This document shows positions 43,403-56,975 of a stretch of DNA of 64,000 nt, one piece after another. The notes beneath the pieces were generated by a model. It was not told where the DNA came from, searched no databases, and was given only the letters and a program-made list of their open reading frames with translations. This DNA comes from Pholiota molesta (lineage: Eukaryota; Basidiomycota; Agaricomycetes; Agaricales; Strophariaceae): assembly GCA_014925825.1 (NCBI GenBank), contig JACGCK010000003.1:1116001-1180000 (forward strand). Reading direction: 5' to 3'. Position 1 is the stretch's first letter; the number at the start of each line of letters is the position of its first letter. The translations under genes and the position numbers were made by a program.

Positions 43403-46400
43403 CTACAATCCGAGATTTGAAATGACTCGGGAAACTTCATCAATAGCCTCGTCGTCTTGAGCTTGTCCAGACCTCGGTTGCGATGCTGATGTCGAGCCGA
43501 AAACGCCGGACGAGCGGGTAGATAGAGGCGGTCCATATACACTAGGGAAGGAAGGAGCAGTGGCAGAGTTGGGGCTCGAGTTGCCACCGGTGCCACCAGT
43601 AGACGTTGTTGGCGATTCGGGGACGGCGTAGTTGGACCCCGACTCAGTGATTCTGGAGAGCGAGTAGGTTAAATCCAGTGATTGAGCGCGATTGTTGAGC
43701 GAGCGAGGTTGCTTGGTGAACTGCTCCTTCAATTTGGCTTCGAGGAGTGAATCTGAGCCCCGCTTAATAGCATCTTGTGAATGTCTGGAACGGTGTGGCA
43801 TTCCAGTGCCCTAGTAGAAATCATGAGTTATCGTATCCGGTAAGATTGGATAAGAAACATACGATTGGCGCTAGAGGAGTCCAGTATTCGAGCCCTGGAA
43901 CTGGAGGGGCAGGAAGATAATTAGAATCGGCTTCTTCTTGTTCAATGTTGTAGATATAAGCAGGCGAGTTGAACATCGCCTTGACATCAGGGGAGGAACT
44001 AGCAAGTCTCAACCTGCGGTCAGCCATGACATCAGACCGACCCATATCCATCGATTCTGGAGAGATATTTAGCAGACCGAAAAAATTTGAAGAAAGATGC
44101 TACTCACCATGGCCTCGAGCTCGAGTGGCAGAAAGGACCTTGCTGTCGAAGTGGGGGAAAGCCTCGGCGAATGAGTCGTTCTTTTTGTGAACATGAGCAG
44201 TAGGAGAGGGATAGACATGGATGTTATGGTTTAGTAAAAATTGTTCAAGCATTTCCCTTGCAGTGTTCAGGAAGTCGCTGTTGCTTCGTTGGCATCGGAA
44301 CTTGAAGGAATACTCGGAAGGTGTCTCAGATCCGCTATTGCCGTTCATGGTACCGGCCTTCTTGAAGTTGGGTGATATCGACACTTGCAGTTCGCGCTTG
44401 ACATGCTCCACCATCGCGCTGAACTCTGGCGACGCACATACGCGAGGAAGGTCGGTACTGGGAGGAACAGCCATATCGGCTTCAAACGGAACATGATCCT
44501 AAGACAAGAGTAAATATCCGAAAGATGAGATCTCATTCGCACAACAGACGTACCAAAAGCATTGTGGCAGCTATTTGGACCTGACTCTCCGGGCCGTAAA
44601 TGGTCACCACATCTGACGCGGTCTCCTTGTCCGGGAACCGGACACGAGAGTTAGTCTTGGTCTCGATGTCATGGATGAAGATACTCTTCTCCCCCAACAA
44701 GGTACGGTGATAACGACGAGGGATTGATACAGTTTCATTAACAAAGTCCTTGTCCTGAAAAGCAAGAATTAGCCAGATTCGAGAATAGATAAAGCAAAAT
44801 CACCTTCGGATTGACCAACTCCATGACAGATTGCTTCAGGTTGTCGAGATTAATCGCATTCTTAGCGGGCGTCCGAGCAACGACATTGTCATCGTTGTCA
44901 TTGTACCCACCAAGGGCTGCAAACTCTTCAGCATTAGAAAACTTGACATAAACACCGTATTTCTTCATGATGCGCTGAATGCTTCGCCCGCCCACACCGA
45001 TGATACGTTTATGATAACCCTCGGGTACATGGAAAGATATTTCGGCCGGTAACTCCTCTTGAAGGAGTGTCAAACCCTGAAGAACGGAGGTATCCGGGCC
45101 GGCGATGTCAATGAGGAAGTTGTGGTCGTTGAACGTCTCGAACTTGATCTTGACATTTGTCGTTTGCATGATCTTATTGATTTTCCCGTTCTTCTTGCCA
45201 CTGATAAAATCTCGATGTTCATTTGATAATTCGATCTGGAAGCGAATCTCATGATGGAACGCCTGGCGAAGGCGTTAGCAAAAGAAGATCGAGAATAGTC
45301 ATCATCAGAATTACCTTGATAATATCCAAATCCATGATCATGTTAACAGCGGCGCGTACTTCGTGTTCCAGACCATGCATTTCAAAGCACATGCTTTTGA
45401 AGACGACTTCAGCACCAGTTGCTGTTGATATTTGCTTCAGCAGCGCCGTAATAGCCGTGGTATTGAGATTGGCAGGTGGAAGCAGGGCGTTGAATTGAAC
45501 TGGTAAGAGCCAAAAAGATCCTACGTAATATTGGCAAGCCTAAAAGATAGAAAGAATTGTTAGAAAAAGCTTGAGCGTGGATGAAGGTTTGACTCACGAG
45601 CTGCATGATAGACCGTATCGTGCGTTGAATATTAACGCGGTGATCGCCATACACCGTGATCAAACTCGTCGAGCTTCCAAGAGGTGGAAATTGGATGAAA
45701 GTGGCGTTGTCGCTCATGATGGTTCGCAGGTCCTCTGCTCTGTCGGTGACCATCCAATCTAATTTGCGAGGAAGAATCGCTGTATCTCTTGAGATGACTG
45801 ATTTACTCTGGTAGTTCCATCAGTTAAGCGTGCAGATAGCGTATATTCGCACACGTACTTTGTTGACAGATACTTGGACCAGCATGTCCCTAGCCCTTTG
45901 AACGCCGAAGAACTCTCCTGTGATCCAGATAATGTTGCTATTACGAGCCCCGGTGGAAGTAGTGTTATTGAGGTCCGGACCTATAAGGTCTTGCACCGGT
46001 GAGGGATAATATATATTGGTAGCAGTTTCTTCCTGAATCGTTTGCAGCATATTGCGCTTTCGACCAGCAACAATAGCATGGAGTTTATGGTCGATCTCAA
46101 CGAGTTCCGAATGAAGGCCGCTCTGTTGCAAATGAGATAAATTGTTCGTAGTAGTGAGGGTATTTACGAACCAGTTCATCCAGCATTACGAGCAAACGAA
46201 CACGAGCAAGGTCCACGGCATCTTCTGTTCCAGTTACCACCAGTTCACAAACACGCTCAGTCTCAAGGCCCGACCAGCCAGCACTGCTACTAATCCCATC
46301 CGGAGGGGTGCGATTGGAGAGCGCTAAAGGGCTATTGACAACAGCTATGTGGGCCAAAGTCTGGGAAGCGATGTCATCCAGTCTCCGGCGGACCTCAGGC

Positions 46401-46873
46401 TTGAGAGAAGGATTTGAAAAGGGAGAGTCGAGGATCTCGGACCGCGTCACTTTGATGGCTGCCCGGTGCTGTGTCGATCGTTGGATGAGCATCGGCAAAA
46501 AAGCTGGGAGTAAGACAAAGAGACGCACCTGAATCGGACACTCTTTTAAGATTAACCCTCGCGATATCATGACCTGCTGATACGCTCCAGTAATATGAAA
46601 GTTCCATGCTCTGCCCTGGTCGACCATGTAATATGAGACATGGCAACCGTGCAGGGACATGGCCATCATGGCCAGTTTTTGGATGGCCTCAACGTCTGCG
46701 GAGACCGCGATGTCTGAGAGCTTCGGGTTGGGATGCTGCGCATGCTGGGTCGTTGGGAACGGGTCGATGAGCGAAGATTTCAGATCGGAGGGTTGGAAGT
46801 CGAGAGAGGAAGCAGGAGAATGAAGATGGCGCGACCTGCGTGGATAAGTAAAAGATGTGGTGTAGACGTCCAT
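43403..46873 (-). CDS. Multi-KH-domain RNA-binding protein (Khd4/BicC-like)
   Basis: Starts MDVYTTSFTYPRRSRHLHSP at 46873 and ends VSRVISNLGL at 43403, with about ten exons. Several KH folds are visible with their GxxG loops. These are IVAGRKRNMLQTIQEET (near 46050), FISGKKNGKINKIMQTTNVKI (near 45190), RIIGVGGRSIQRIMKKYGVYV (near 44990), and a degenerate one with LLGEKSIFIHDIETKTNSRV (near 44690). Less typical KH-like segments lie upstream (LARVRLLVMLDELVRKY; SSTSLITVYGDHRVNIQRTI). The C-terminal ~250 residues are Ser/Gly-rich. The arrangement resembles Ustilago Khd4, an mRNA regulator of filamentous growth; orthology is inferred from layout only. Confidence 0.85.
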
Positions 46874-47236
46874 GTCCGGTGGGCTGGAAGATTATAGAAT
46901 GATTCGGTAGTGAGTGAGAGAGCGTTGCGGGTATGTTTGGTAGGAGGGTATTGACACAAAATTGGTATCAATCCTCAGTCGTCCTGTCCGGCTTTTTGAG
47001 AATGTGAAGAATAGACAAAAGCGAGGGAAGGCGAGAAGAGAAAAGGAGAGCCAAGATATAAAAGAGGATATATAGGAGCAAAACCGACAATTTGCGACAA
47101 GTCCAACGCCAAACTTGTCTCACAACTATTTCACGGCTCAAAAACATACCCGCGGGGTTCAAATATTTCCATGACATAACCAGACTCAATGCCGATGAGA
47201 CTCTCCTCTATTGGCATGGCAATATCTACTACAACT
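46874..47236. other. Intergenic between the KH gene start and the RBR ligase end
   Basis: Upstream region of the KH-domain gene, on the minus strand. No gene recognised; a TATATAGGAG-like AT stretch lies near 47066. Confidence 0.45.
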
Positions 47237-48921
47237 CTACCATTCTACCTCCCAGTCCTCCTCGTCCACGTCGATCACGTCGAACAGCTGATTGTAGCAG
47301 GGCTTCCCTGGCTGCGAGAAATGAGCATACGGCTGTTCAGGGTTCAACCTTTGTCCACAGCGGTAACAGAAGTGCTGCATGCACTTCCAACATGTCATCT
47401 GCAAAACTGTCAGGGGCATTTGGCAAATTTGACTGGTAGTCGCGTACGTGATTGCACCCCCTTGTCTTCTCCACATAGCACTGGCAGCCCGGACACATTG
47501 TCGCCGACTTCTTGAGCCACTCCATGTTTGCCTTTTCTTCTTCATAGGCCGCAACCAGTCTTCGGATGTTGGCTTTTCCATACCGCCGCTCCAATTTGTC
47601 GCGCTCTTCAGATCCTTCTTGCGCCGCAAGGTATGCCAGCGCCAGATCCTCATATTGCGCGATAGGGCATTTGTCGAGAGGTCCGTGCCTTATAATTAAT
47701 TTAATATACGGTGTCTCAGCGGCAAGTTTATGAACACGTACCACGTCCGTTTGCAAAATGCGCAAAAGGTGAAAGCACATTGAGGACACTGTCGAAGTCT
47801 ACTCCAGCCAGATTCTGTATCGACATCTTTAGGCTTTGAGACAGGCGCTTGACAGACAACGACAGGACAATGAACAACTGTCGGGTCTATCAATGCAGTT
47901 AATATTCTGTAATAATTCGTTCTCATAATCCAAAGGAAATGGCACCTCTGTCAATATTTCGCTTCTCTTTTAGCCACCTCCACCGCTGCAGCGCTGCCTC
48001 ACTCACAACTCTGGCCACTTCCTCTTCACTAGCCTCCTTCCTTTCTTCACACATTCAGGATCTGGGCAACCTACTCGGCTAATATCTCCCTCCTCTATAC
48101 ACAGCCCCCAAAAATCTTCGAGACACGAACGACAAAATATATGTTCGCAAAGTAGCTTCAGGCACTTGGATCCTTTGTGCCAAGTCAGGCAGATAGAGCA
48201 GGGATATGTGTTCTGCGCGAATTGGTTAGATTGCAATGACTTATCGAAGGCGGTCAATAGCGGTGCGATGATGCGGGGTGCAGGGTGTGAAAATCTTCAG
48301 AGGTAGGTAGATTGAGTTGGATATAAAATCAAAATACATAGTTGACTTCGAAGACGCACGCAATTGTGTCGGGCGCGCATAGTAACCCATCTTTTGCAGA
48401 AACTCACCAGTCCGAATGTACTCTACCCAGTTGTAGAGAATGGGCTCCCCGGCTTGCCACATATCGGCGAGAGCTACTTGCAGACCTAAGGTTTCTGGCA
48501 GCCATATATGAGTTGCTCTGACGGAGATGATTTCCGGAGGAGAGTGAAGAGGATAGGATTGAGGTAACGCAATGTGAAGTAAGAACGGAGGTAGAGCAGA
48601 TGCAGAGATTGACACCACTGTGGGTGTCCGTTCAGGAAGAGATGGTGCTGAGGCAGACGTAATGGGTTCCGATATAATTACAGATTTGGGATTGCTGAGT
48701 TCCACGGGGATTTCGAGCTTGACGAATCCCTCGAGATTTTTGCTTGAGACGTATTCAGGATAGATCGACTGCAAGAAGGGTGGCATGTGGAAGCTAAAAA
48801 ACTAATTAAATAAGGGAGAACGTACCTCTAAAACTTCAAATTCTTCCTTTTGCATAGTGTGGCATAGTTCAATGTCAGCTGGATCATTATATGGGGTGGA
48901 TGTGACGATGTCGGCAGGCAT
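47237..48921 (-). CDS. RWD-RBR (RING-IBR-RING) E3 ubiquitin ligase, copy 1
   Basis: RNF14/ITT1-type ligase: RING1 binds the E2, then ubiquitin passes through a Cys of the last RING. Exon 1 starts MPADIVTSTPYNDPADIELC at 48921; exon 2 gives the RWD part (SIYPEYVSSKNLEGFVKLEI, LPQSYPLHSPPEI). RING1 is CSICLTWHKGSKCLKLLCEH...CRSCLEDFW. The IBR has CPVVVCQAPV...CPQCAFTFCAFCKRTW, and the Rcat domain has CPGCQCYVEKTRGCNHV with the catalytic Cys in GCNH, then CWKCMQHFCYRCG. It ends with an acidic tail (DVDEEDWEVEW) at 47237. A paralogue follows head to tail at 49503-51204. Confidence 0.9.
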
Positions 48922-49502
48922 AGCGATGTCGATGTATGAATGACGAAATCAGAAAACTAAGATGAGGATACGCTGGAAGCCATATACAGTATGCTCCTAT
49001 GGCAGGGCGACTGAGAAGATATTGATCAGGAAGAACATAACATCTAGATTCCTACGGTGGGGCAGGAGGAAAGGTGTGATTATCATGATCGGCCCGGATT
49101 CAGTGACTAATATATTACTAATCAGGGCCATTAAAAGTTGATCGTCGCATGCGACAATAAGTACTTAACGAACATAGTTTAGCGCGCGCTGTTATTTTGC
49201 CGGTGCAGACTAGCGCTCAGCCGCTGAACCCTGTTCGACAACTCTGTTCGATCTCCTCAAAGATGTAAATGATAAAACAAAAATTATATGCAGAATTAAA
49301 TCTTGATTTCATGGTAAATGCGCACAATATACATACATCATCTTGGTACTTGCTTGGTACCTATGATTACAGTAAGATAAACTCCGAGGTTGGGACGAAT
49401 ATTGCATGTAGCATAAATAGCAGAGGTTATTAGAAGACAAAGATTCCAATTCCAAAGAGGACAACCATACATAGAGTCATTCAAACCATCACTCTTATCA
49501 TA
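48922..49502. other. Intergenic between the two RBR ligase genes
   Basis: Promoter side of copy 1 and 3' side of copy 2. No gene recognised. Confidence 0.5.
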
Positions 49503-51204
49503 TTAGTCGAAAAGTCCGAAAGGGACGCCTTCATCTGATTCTTCACCATCGTCAACGTTATCCCCTACATCTGGTTCCCAGATATCGTCTGCAGCAAACA
49601 ATTTCTCAAAACAATATGTGCCTTTAATCGAAAAGTGGGCGTAAGGATTTTTTGCATCCAATTGTGCTCCGCACCGATAGCAGAAATGGTGCATGCATCG
49701 TGTACAGGTCATCTAAAGTATCGATAAGAATTGAGTGCCGGTGGGTACACCAATATGTACTCACATGATTACACCCCTCGCTCTTCTGAACATGACTCTG
49801 GCACCCCGGACAGACACTGGTTGATTCTGTGATCCAGGACTCCGTGGCTTTCTGCTCTTCATATTGAGCCAAAAGGCGAACGACGGTCCCCTTGCCATAA
49901 CGTAATTCGATGTGGTTACGTTCCGGAGAATTTTCGGGGGCCGCAAGATAATCAGAAAGTAGTTTATCCGTAAATGGTAGAGGACATGCTGAAAGTGGAC
50001 CATGCCTATGGCAATGGGTGTTAGATGTATAATAGAACGAGCGAAGAATGTAAATTACCATGTGCGTTTGCAAAATGAACAAAAACTGAAGGAACAACTA
50101 GAGCACTGTCGGAACCTATCCCAGCCAGATTCCGGGTCCACATCCTTGGGTTTGGGAACGAGATTTTGACATGTAGGAATTGGGCAGTTCAATATGGTTT
50201 GGTCTAGGGATTTCGAGTTAGAAGATAATCGAGAAGAATTGATGATGCATAACAGACCTCGCTCAAGTTCTTGCTTGGTCGTCAACCACTTCCACCGTTG
50301 CAGCTCCAACTCGGTCACGACTCGAGAGACATCCTCTCCTGAAGCCTTGCGTCTTACTTTAACACAATCCGGATCTGGACATCCAACGCGGTCAACGTCG
50401 CCCTCCGAGATACACATTCCCCAGAAATCCTCCAGGCAAGACCGGCAGAATACATGGCCGCATGCCAATTGAACACATTTAGTACCTTTGAGGTTTTCAA
50501 GACAAATACCGCATGGGTAAGAATTTATCGAAAATTGAGCGGATTGTGATGATGAGTCGTAAGCCGAAAGCAGAGGCGCAATCATAGATGGATTTGGATG
50601 GGGGATTCTAACAGGGATAAGCAGCTAGAAACGGCCCAATCAAAGATAGACTTACTGCAGGAAGCTATTATCATCAGAGAATAGTTTGAGATCCCGCAGG
50701 AAATCCCCGCTTCGCATATATTCGATCCAAAGATATAGAACAGCCTCCTCTGGTTTCCACATTCTGACCAGAGACTCGTTCAGGCTAGAGGTATCCGACA
50801 GCCATGCATTTGTCGCTCGGATGGAAACGATAGTTGGAGGGCAATGGGAAGGATATGCAGGAGGTAGTAATATTCGTAATAGGATTGGCGGTAGAATAGA
50901 TAGGAAGAGATTCTCCTTTCATCTGAAGCTATAGGATTGAAGAGTTCGATGGAGTGGGCTGCGCCAAGTTCAACTGGTACTTCTAGCCTAAAGTGACCGT
51001 CGGGCTGTCGATTGGAGATACATCCAGGAAAAATGGACTATGATGTCATTGAGAAAGATGTAAGCTAGTGCAGCAAAATTCAAGTAGTCCGAATCGAACC
51101 TCTAAAACTTCAAGTTCCTCTAGTTGAAATGATTTGCATGCTTCTATATCTTCTAGGTCGTGTTCGTGAGGAATGGAAATGAGTTCAGTCCCTGCGGCGG
51201 CCAT
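49503..51204 (-). CDS. RWD-RBR E3 ubiquitin ligase, copy 2
   Basis: Tandem paralogue of copy 1 with the same exon order. It begins MAAAGTELISIPHEHDLEDI at 51204 and continues with a short RWD exon series. RING1 is CGICLENLKGTKCVQLACGH...CRSCLEDFWGMC. The IBR has CPIPTCQNLVPKPKDVDPES...CSSCSFSFCSFCKRTW and the Rcat domain has CPGCQSHVQKSEGCNHV, then CTRCMHHFCYRCGAQL. It ends with an acidic tail (DNVDDGEESDEGVPFGLFD). All zinc ligands and the catalytic GCNH Cys seem to be kept, so both copies are probably functional. Divergent from the URB2-like gene, 484 bp apart. Confidence 0.9.
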
Positions 51205-51688
51205 GACAAACGATCGAAGAGCAAGCGATTGTAGGATCGAGGGGAAGACAAAAGGTCTGCTAAAAGCGCGCTTGGGTATATGTGCAATTAGAATTACTTT
51301 GGGAGTTAACAGTCCTATATATAAGGACAGAACGAAAACGGCAAGGCGGTGTCATGAGTCAGTATAACTTCCGGGTCTTCACGGTGCCGCGACCGTCGAG
51401 AAATCCTGTACACCAATTGACAATGAAATGGCCTTTGTCTTGGCTCCTTCGGTAGTTGCATAACTGTGGACCGTGGATGATTTGTGCACGATGGTTGATG
51501 TTGAATTGGTTGTTGAACAATGAACATGAGTCTGACGGTCCGAGGCGAGGCCCATAAGCCCAAAATTGGGGTTAGGGTCTCCTCAAAAAAAGCAGTAGCG
51601 AATGCATCGCTCCTTGAACAGCACTTGCCGCCTCCAGCCTCGCAATCAACTTCGTCAAGACTGTCCTGGCGACTATCTGGACATTGAC
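51205..51688. promoter_or_regulatory. Divergent promoter region of RBR copy 2 and the URB2-like gene
   Basis: Intergenic stretch between two divergent start codons. No distinct promoter element recognised. Confidence 0.4.
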
Positions 51689-54600
51689 ATGTCTGGCCAA
51701 GGCCCCTCCGACCCCTTGAAATCATCCCAGGATTTTGTTCGCGCCTTGAAAGCGGCGTCGGACCCACCGGTCGCAGGAGGACTTACCAAGTTCGAGATTG
51801 CCGAAGCAGCATGGAATAATGCGAATTTCTACGTGCCCAGTAAGGCGGAGCTCATCGCAGACTGGCTTTTTACCAAGTTATTGAAGGAGAGAGGCAAGGA
51901 ACTGTAGGTGCAGAGACTCTCGGGATCGACTTGTGCAGCTCATGTGCATTCGGTTTAGTCCTTTGAATCCAATATTCGATACGCGCCATTGGCGACTCAT
52001 TGCAAAGCTGATCGATTCTCAAAACTCAGCGTCCAGTGCCGCCGATGCCCGCTCTACGAAGTCCTGGTTAACGACATTGCTTCATCGCATCCCGCTTGGT
52101 CCAGTGATCGTATCGTTTCTCACTTCTTTCAAAGACGTCCGAGCGGAGGAACAAGATGTGCTTGCATTGTCCGTCAGCACATGTCTGTCCGCTCTGTGGT
52201 CTTTGCTGGTGCAACGAATGAGTACTGAATTGCTGCTGGAATGTTTCGGAGCTTTCATATGTACGGCGTTGGCGAGTAGACCGAATGGTGGCATTGCGAG
52301 AATTGGGAACATGATATCATCTTCTTATCGCAATTCTCTGACAAACTCGTCGAACAAGAAAAAGGTGCTGTTTCTCATAGTTCTTTCTGTGAAAGTTGTC
52401 TTACTTTGAACCCAAGCTATATCAATCCTTCTTGCAATCTCATTTGAAAAACTGGCTCCAAGTACTGTCGGGCGACTACTGCTCCTATGATGCCTCGCTC
52501 AAAATTGCGATACTTGACACCGGCGTCGAGACTCTTTTAACCTTGATATATTGCGACAGAATCATGATTCGAAGACAGAAAACCATCTCGTGGAATGTCT
52601 ACAGCTTCTAGCTGCCACTGAAAAAACGCTGGTTTTCAACCATATTTCGAGCCTGCTAGTTTATTATATGCAAGCAGTCAAGAAACATAGAGGAGCTTTG
52701 TTTGGCCAAGGTTCTCATATACAGTCCGGAGCGTCTATGGATGAGCCGCGTGAAACTGGGATGCAATTTTGCTTGACGCTGTTAGGACTGGTACAAGACT
52801 CCGAAAAAGATTCTCTAGCTTGGACAACTAGAGCTTCGCTCCTGGAGATAGTGGAGAAGGAGAACTTATTCGATCGAAGGCAGGTGGATGTCCAAATGAC
52901 CTTTATGAATATCTTGGAACACATTCTGCTGTCGCTACAAGAGGGCTGGAAAGGTGCGATAAGATATTCTCCGAAGTGTATTCTATCGAGACTGATACAA
53001 AAACGTAGAGGGCCAATTGAGATGTACCGAACTTGCCGTCCGATGCCTTTCAACAATTTCTCGCATCGATTATGATCTGGTCTTACCATGCGTGCCTCGC
53101 ATTGTGCCATTGCTTCTCCAGGTATGTTTCACAATCTAATATATTCCCTCGCGATTAATTATATGCACCAGATACCTGCTGCAAGCAACTCCTATCTTGC
53201 CTTCCTTGAGATACTACTCAGCTACCACACCAAGACGAGGACCATGGCCACCCTCATTCAGAGTCTTTTCACATCAATATTCGTACAGCGTACTGCTCTG
53301 GCAGATCCCAAGAAGTCTATCAGATCTGTTTCTCCAGTCCCATCATGCACACTCTCCACTTGGAACGCCTGGCCAAGGCTCTGCAGACATTTTTGACAGA
53401 GAGTCAGTGTCTCCCGACAATGCAAATTGTTTTTGATTCTGTGAAGGATCCATGGGAACATATCTACAATGCTGCGCGTCAGTGCGGGGACGGAGAAGGA
53501 GCGCGGAAGAAACGCAAGACTTCTTCTGCTTTCGTGGATAGTAAAATCGATTTGGATGAACTTGCCGTTAACTATGCCCTTGTCGCGCGGCTGGCTTCCG
53601 TGGTCCTTTCGTCTTTACCCATAGCATCCCTCTCTACGAGCAAGCAGGGAGAGGTCCGACAGCTTTTGGGTGGGTTCCGCACAGATTTCATCCACCACGC
53701 CCTTTCAAAGTCTGTCAAACGGCTAAATAAGGGCCGGGATGGGGATATGTGGCCAATGGAGATCGCTACCGCTGCTTCTCTGCGCCTTTTATATGCTCTA
53801 AACGTTTCTAGGAACTTATGTCTGCCTCTCAGCCACGATGCAAAGCTTGCCGGGAAGATGCTAGAAATAGTCAATGATGACGGCCGTCTCCCGGAGTTGA
53901 CTGTCGAGCTGGTATGAAATTTTGTTAACCTGTTCTTTATTTGATGATTTTAAACATGTTTTACCCAGTACCGTGCTCTGCTATATGGCCTTTCGCACGA
54001 CAATGGTCTGAGATCTGAAGATATTATCGGCCGCCTTCTGGATCATTTGGAGAAACATTCACTGCGGACATTACTTGGTCTGGCAATAGCTATCACTTGA
54101 CCAAGGGTGAGCTTGGGCAGGCTGAGTCGGCACTTGCACTCATGCATATGATCGTTGAACGGTGGATCCCAGAAGTCGAGTGAGTAGCTGTTCCTATCTG
54201 TGGTCTAGCTTCATTGATGAGTGTGGTTCCAGTCGACTCGCTTCGTCTGAGGAGCTCGAACGATTCCTAAGATTATTATGTCTATTAAGCTTCCTGTTGG
54301 TCAATCGAGGGAAGGAATACGATCTGACCAGCTTTTGCTGGAGATTTTGCGCTCGGCGCAATTTTTCGAGTTCCCAAATGTCCGCAGTACGTGCCAAAAA
54401 AACCATCACTCGAAATATTTGACGGCTTCAATTGACATCCTCGACTGTTGCAGACGTCTTCCTTGGACTCCTGGACAAAGTGACTGCATCGCTCGATCCT
54501 TCCGCCATCAAGCCACCCAAGACGTCAACCATGCTAGAGAAAGTCGCGGTCTATCAGCACTTGCTGTTTTTCCCGATGGAGTATTTTTCGTGGCAGCTTC

Positions 54601-56756
54601 TGAATGACCTGATAGTCCGCGCCTTGACCACCGATGTCGCTCTCAGCCGCCCCTCATCCAGTCGAAAACAAGGCGTTGCTGAAGGCCTGATTGTGCTTCG
54701 GGTGTTTTTAAAGAGGGCTTATATATATTGTGGATCCATTGGGCAGGATTCTGTAAGTCGATTTGATGTCTATTTGATGGTATATTTGACGTATCATGTG
54801 CATTGTGCTTTATCTTAGAACAAGGACACGTCCGAGTCTTGATTTCGTTGCTGAAGGATTCAGCCTCTTGGACGCCACGATCGAAGCCGACTTCACGAAA
54901 GCTACCATTGACCTGGTAGAGGTGTACTTCTCGTAAGGGTTCTTTCCGTTGCACAGTACATAGCTGACACCTCTTGTCAGGAAATTGCTGAAGGCGTCCA
55001 AGAAGACTGGGCCAGAATCTGTTCTCCGAATCTTGGCCACCTTCCCACCGGACCTGTTTGTCGGATCGCATGAAATTGCATCGAACAGTTTCATTGCGTT
55101 CGTAAGTCTCCTCGTTAAAGAGTTCCCTCGAAGCAGGTACGCTAAAAATATTAAACGTGATTATATTGTCTCATTTCTCTCGTTTATAGTTTATCAGAGG
55201 AGATCATTGAAGCTATCCAGAAACTCTATTCAGGGGTTTCTGCTTTCCTCTACCTCAAATGATTCAGTACAGGGAAACGTCACGGAATACTATGATCTTG
55301 TATCTGGATGGTATAGCCTACTTTGCCTGCAAAAATGGCTGGAAGCAGCTACGGACGATTCATGTATGCCTAACATATTTTCCCTTGAATTGTGTATTCA
55401 TACTTATCTCATTGGCCCTTCTACTAGCTACACCGTTCATCGGCCAAAAGCTGACGGCGAGATTAATCCAAGCTAAAACTCAAGCACCGAACGGTCCTGT
55501 CGGGAATGGGAAAACAGTGATGATCTCTGCGTGGTAGCATTCGCTATCCTTCTGCAGGAGCTTGAGGCACTATCGGTGTCGGACACTACCTGCAGCTCGA
55601 CTTGGTCGTCGCTGTTTATATTGCCTTCGCTGATAATATGAAGGTGACCAGTATGTTTCTTCTGTACTTCCACTGCGGCGTATTGTCCTCAAAAAATGAC
55701 TTTTTAGATAGAGAGCAAATGGATCGCTACCTCGGAAGGACGTGCAGGAAATTAGCGCTCGAGGATTACGTCCACCTGCTGACGACGGTGTCCCAGTCTT
55801 TATCTGACATTGAACATATTCCCTCCCATCGATTATTATACTTAGTGCACTTAGCAGCACTGTTACTACACGAGCATCCTTCCCGTAGGCATTCTTCCCT
55901 GAAATCCAATCTGAGTCTGATCTTCATCACTTTCCTTTCCAGATTCACTAGCCCACGTCCAAAAATTCGCCACGCGATGCATCAACACCTTCACCGATCA
56001 TCCGATCTTCATCGATGGGCCTGTAGCCCTACGTCTCCAGGCGCTGCATACGGTAGCACAATACTGCATCTCCCAGCCCGCGGCGCTCCGTTCCGTCGAC
56101 ACCGCGGGCATCTGTCTCCTCCTCTCCAAGTTCCTGGCGCCCGCCCCGGCGAACATCCACGACGCATGCACGGATCCACGGGTCTTCCATGCTATCGCTG
56201 GTGTGCTGAGCACCCTCGTACGTCTGCGTCGTGATTTGCTTGCGGCGCACGCGCTTCCGCATCTGGGGCTGTTGCTCCGTGAGATGCTGCGGTGTATGCG
56301 CGCACCGCGGCCTGGGCTTGGGGCAAGGCAGATGGCGCTGGTGATGGATACGCAGCCGAGGTGGATTGGCGCGGCGGGTCCGGCGCTCGGTGCGGAGGAG
56401 GCTCGGGTGCTCGCGCGGTTGCTGGAGAGCCTAGCGGCGAAGACGACCGCGCGCACGTTTGCGCAGGCGCAGGAGGCACAGGGGACGAATGGGAAGGCGG
56501 AGGCGCTAGCGAAGCCGTTCGCGAAGCATGCGGCGTATGTTCTGCAGGCGCACATCGTGGCGGCGAACGAGCCGCTTTGCGTGCTGCCCCGCGCGGTGCG
56601 GCGCGAGCTGCAGCCTGGGTTGTATGCGCTATGTGGGATGGTGAGCGACATGGAAGAGACGCGCTGATGGTATCGGCGCTCGATGCTGGAGGGAGGGCAA
56701 CGCTCAAGGCGCTTTGGAAAGAGTACGAGGAGCAGAGGTACGTTGGGAAGGGTTAG
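51689..56756 (+). CDS. URB2: URB2/NPA2-like nucleolar pre-ribosomal protein
   Basis: Urb2 acts in early 60S ribosome assembly in the nucleolus. The gene begins MSGQGPSDPLKSSQDFVRAL at 51689 and has many short introns; I did not fix them all. Helical-repeat blocks include WLTTLLHRIPLGPVIVSFLT, ECLQLLAATEKTLVFNHISS, HRLLYLVHLAALLLHEHPSH and AHVQKFATRCINTFTDHP. The C-terminal Urb2 domain (VQAHIVAAN-type YVLQAHIVAANEPL, RELQPGLYALCGMVSD, ALDAGGRATLKALWKEYEE) is clear. Near 56641-56660 the frame must shift to reach the last 35 residues; as written, the main frame stops at 56667. The last exon (from about 55,950) is much richer in GC than the rest. Confidence 0.8.
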
Positions 56757-56975
56757 ATGTGTTGTGCACTCGTTATTTTTTTGGTTGAGATTCTGGTGCC
56801 CGCTGGATCATATCACAGTATGTGTATTGGGTGTTTACATAGCTTTTATCTATCCTACAACTCTTTGGTTCGTCGCTTCAGCTCAAGGGTACATTCTGCA
56901 AACAATTCTCGATCCCTCTGACGTCATACTTCAGGTAGGAAAGTCAGACGAGGGACAGACATCCACACATCCAAC

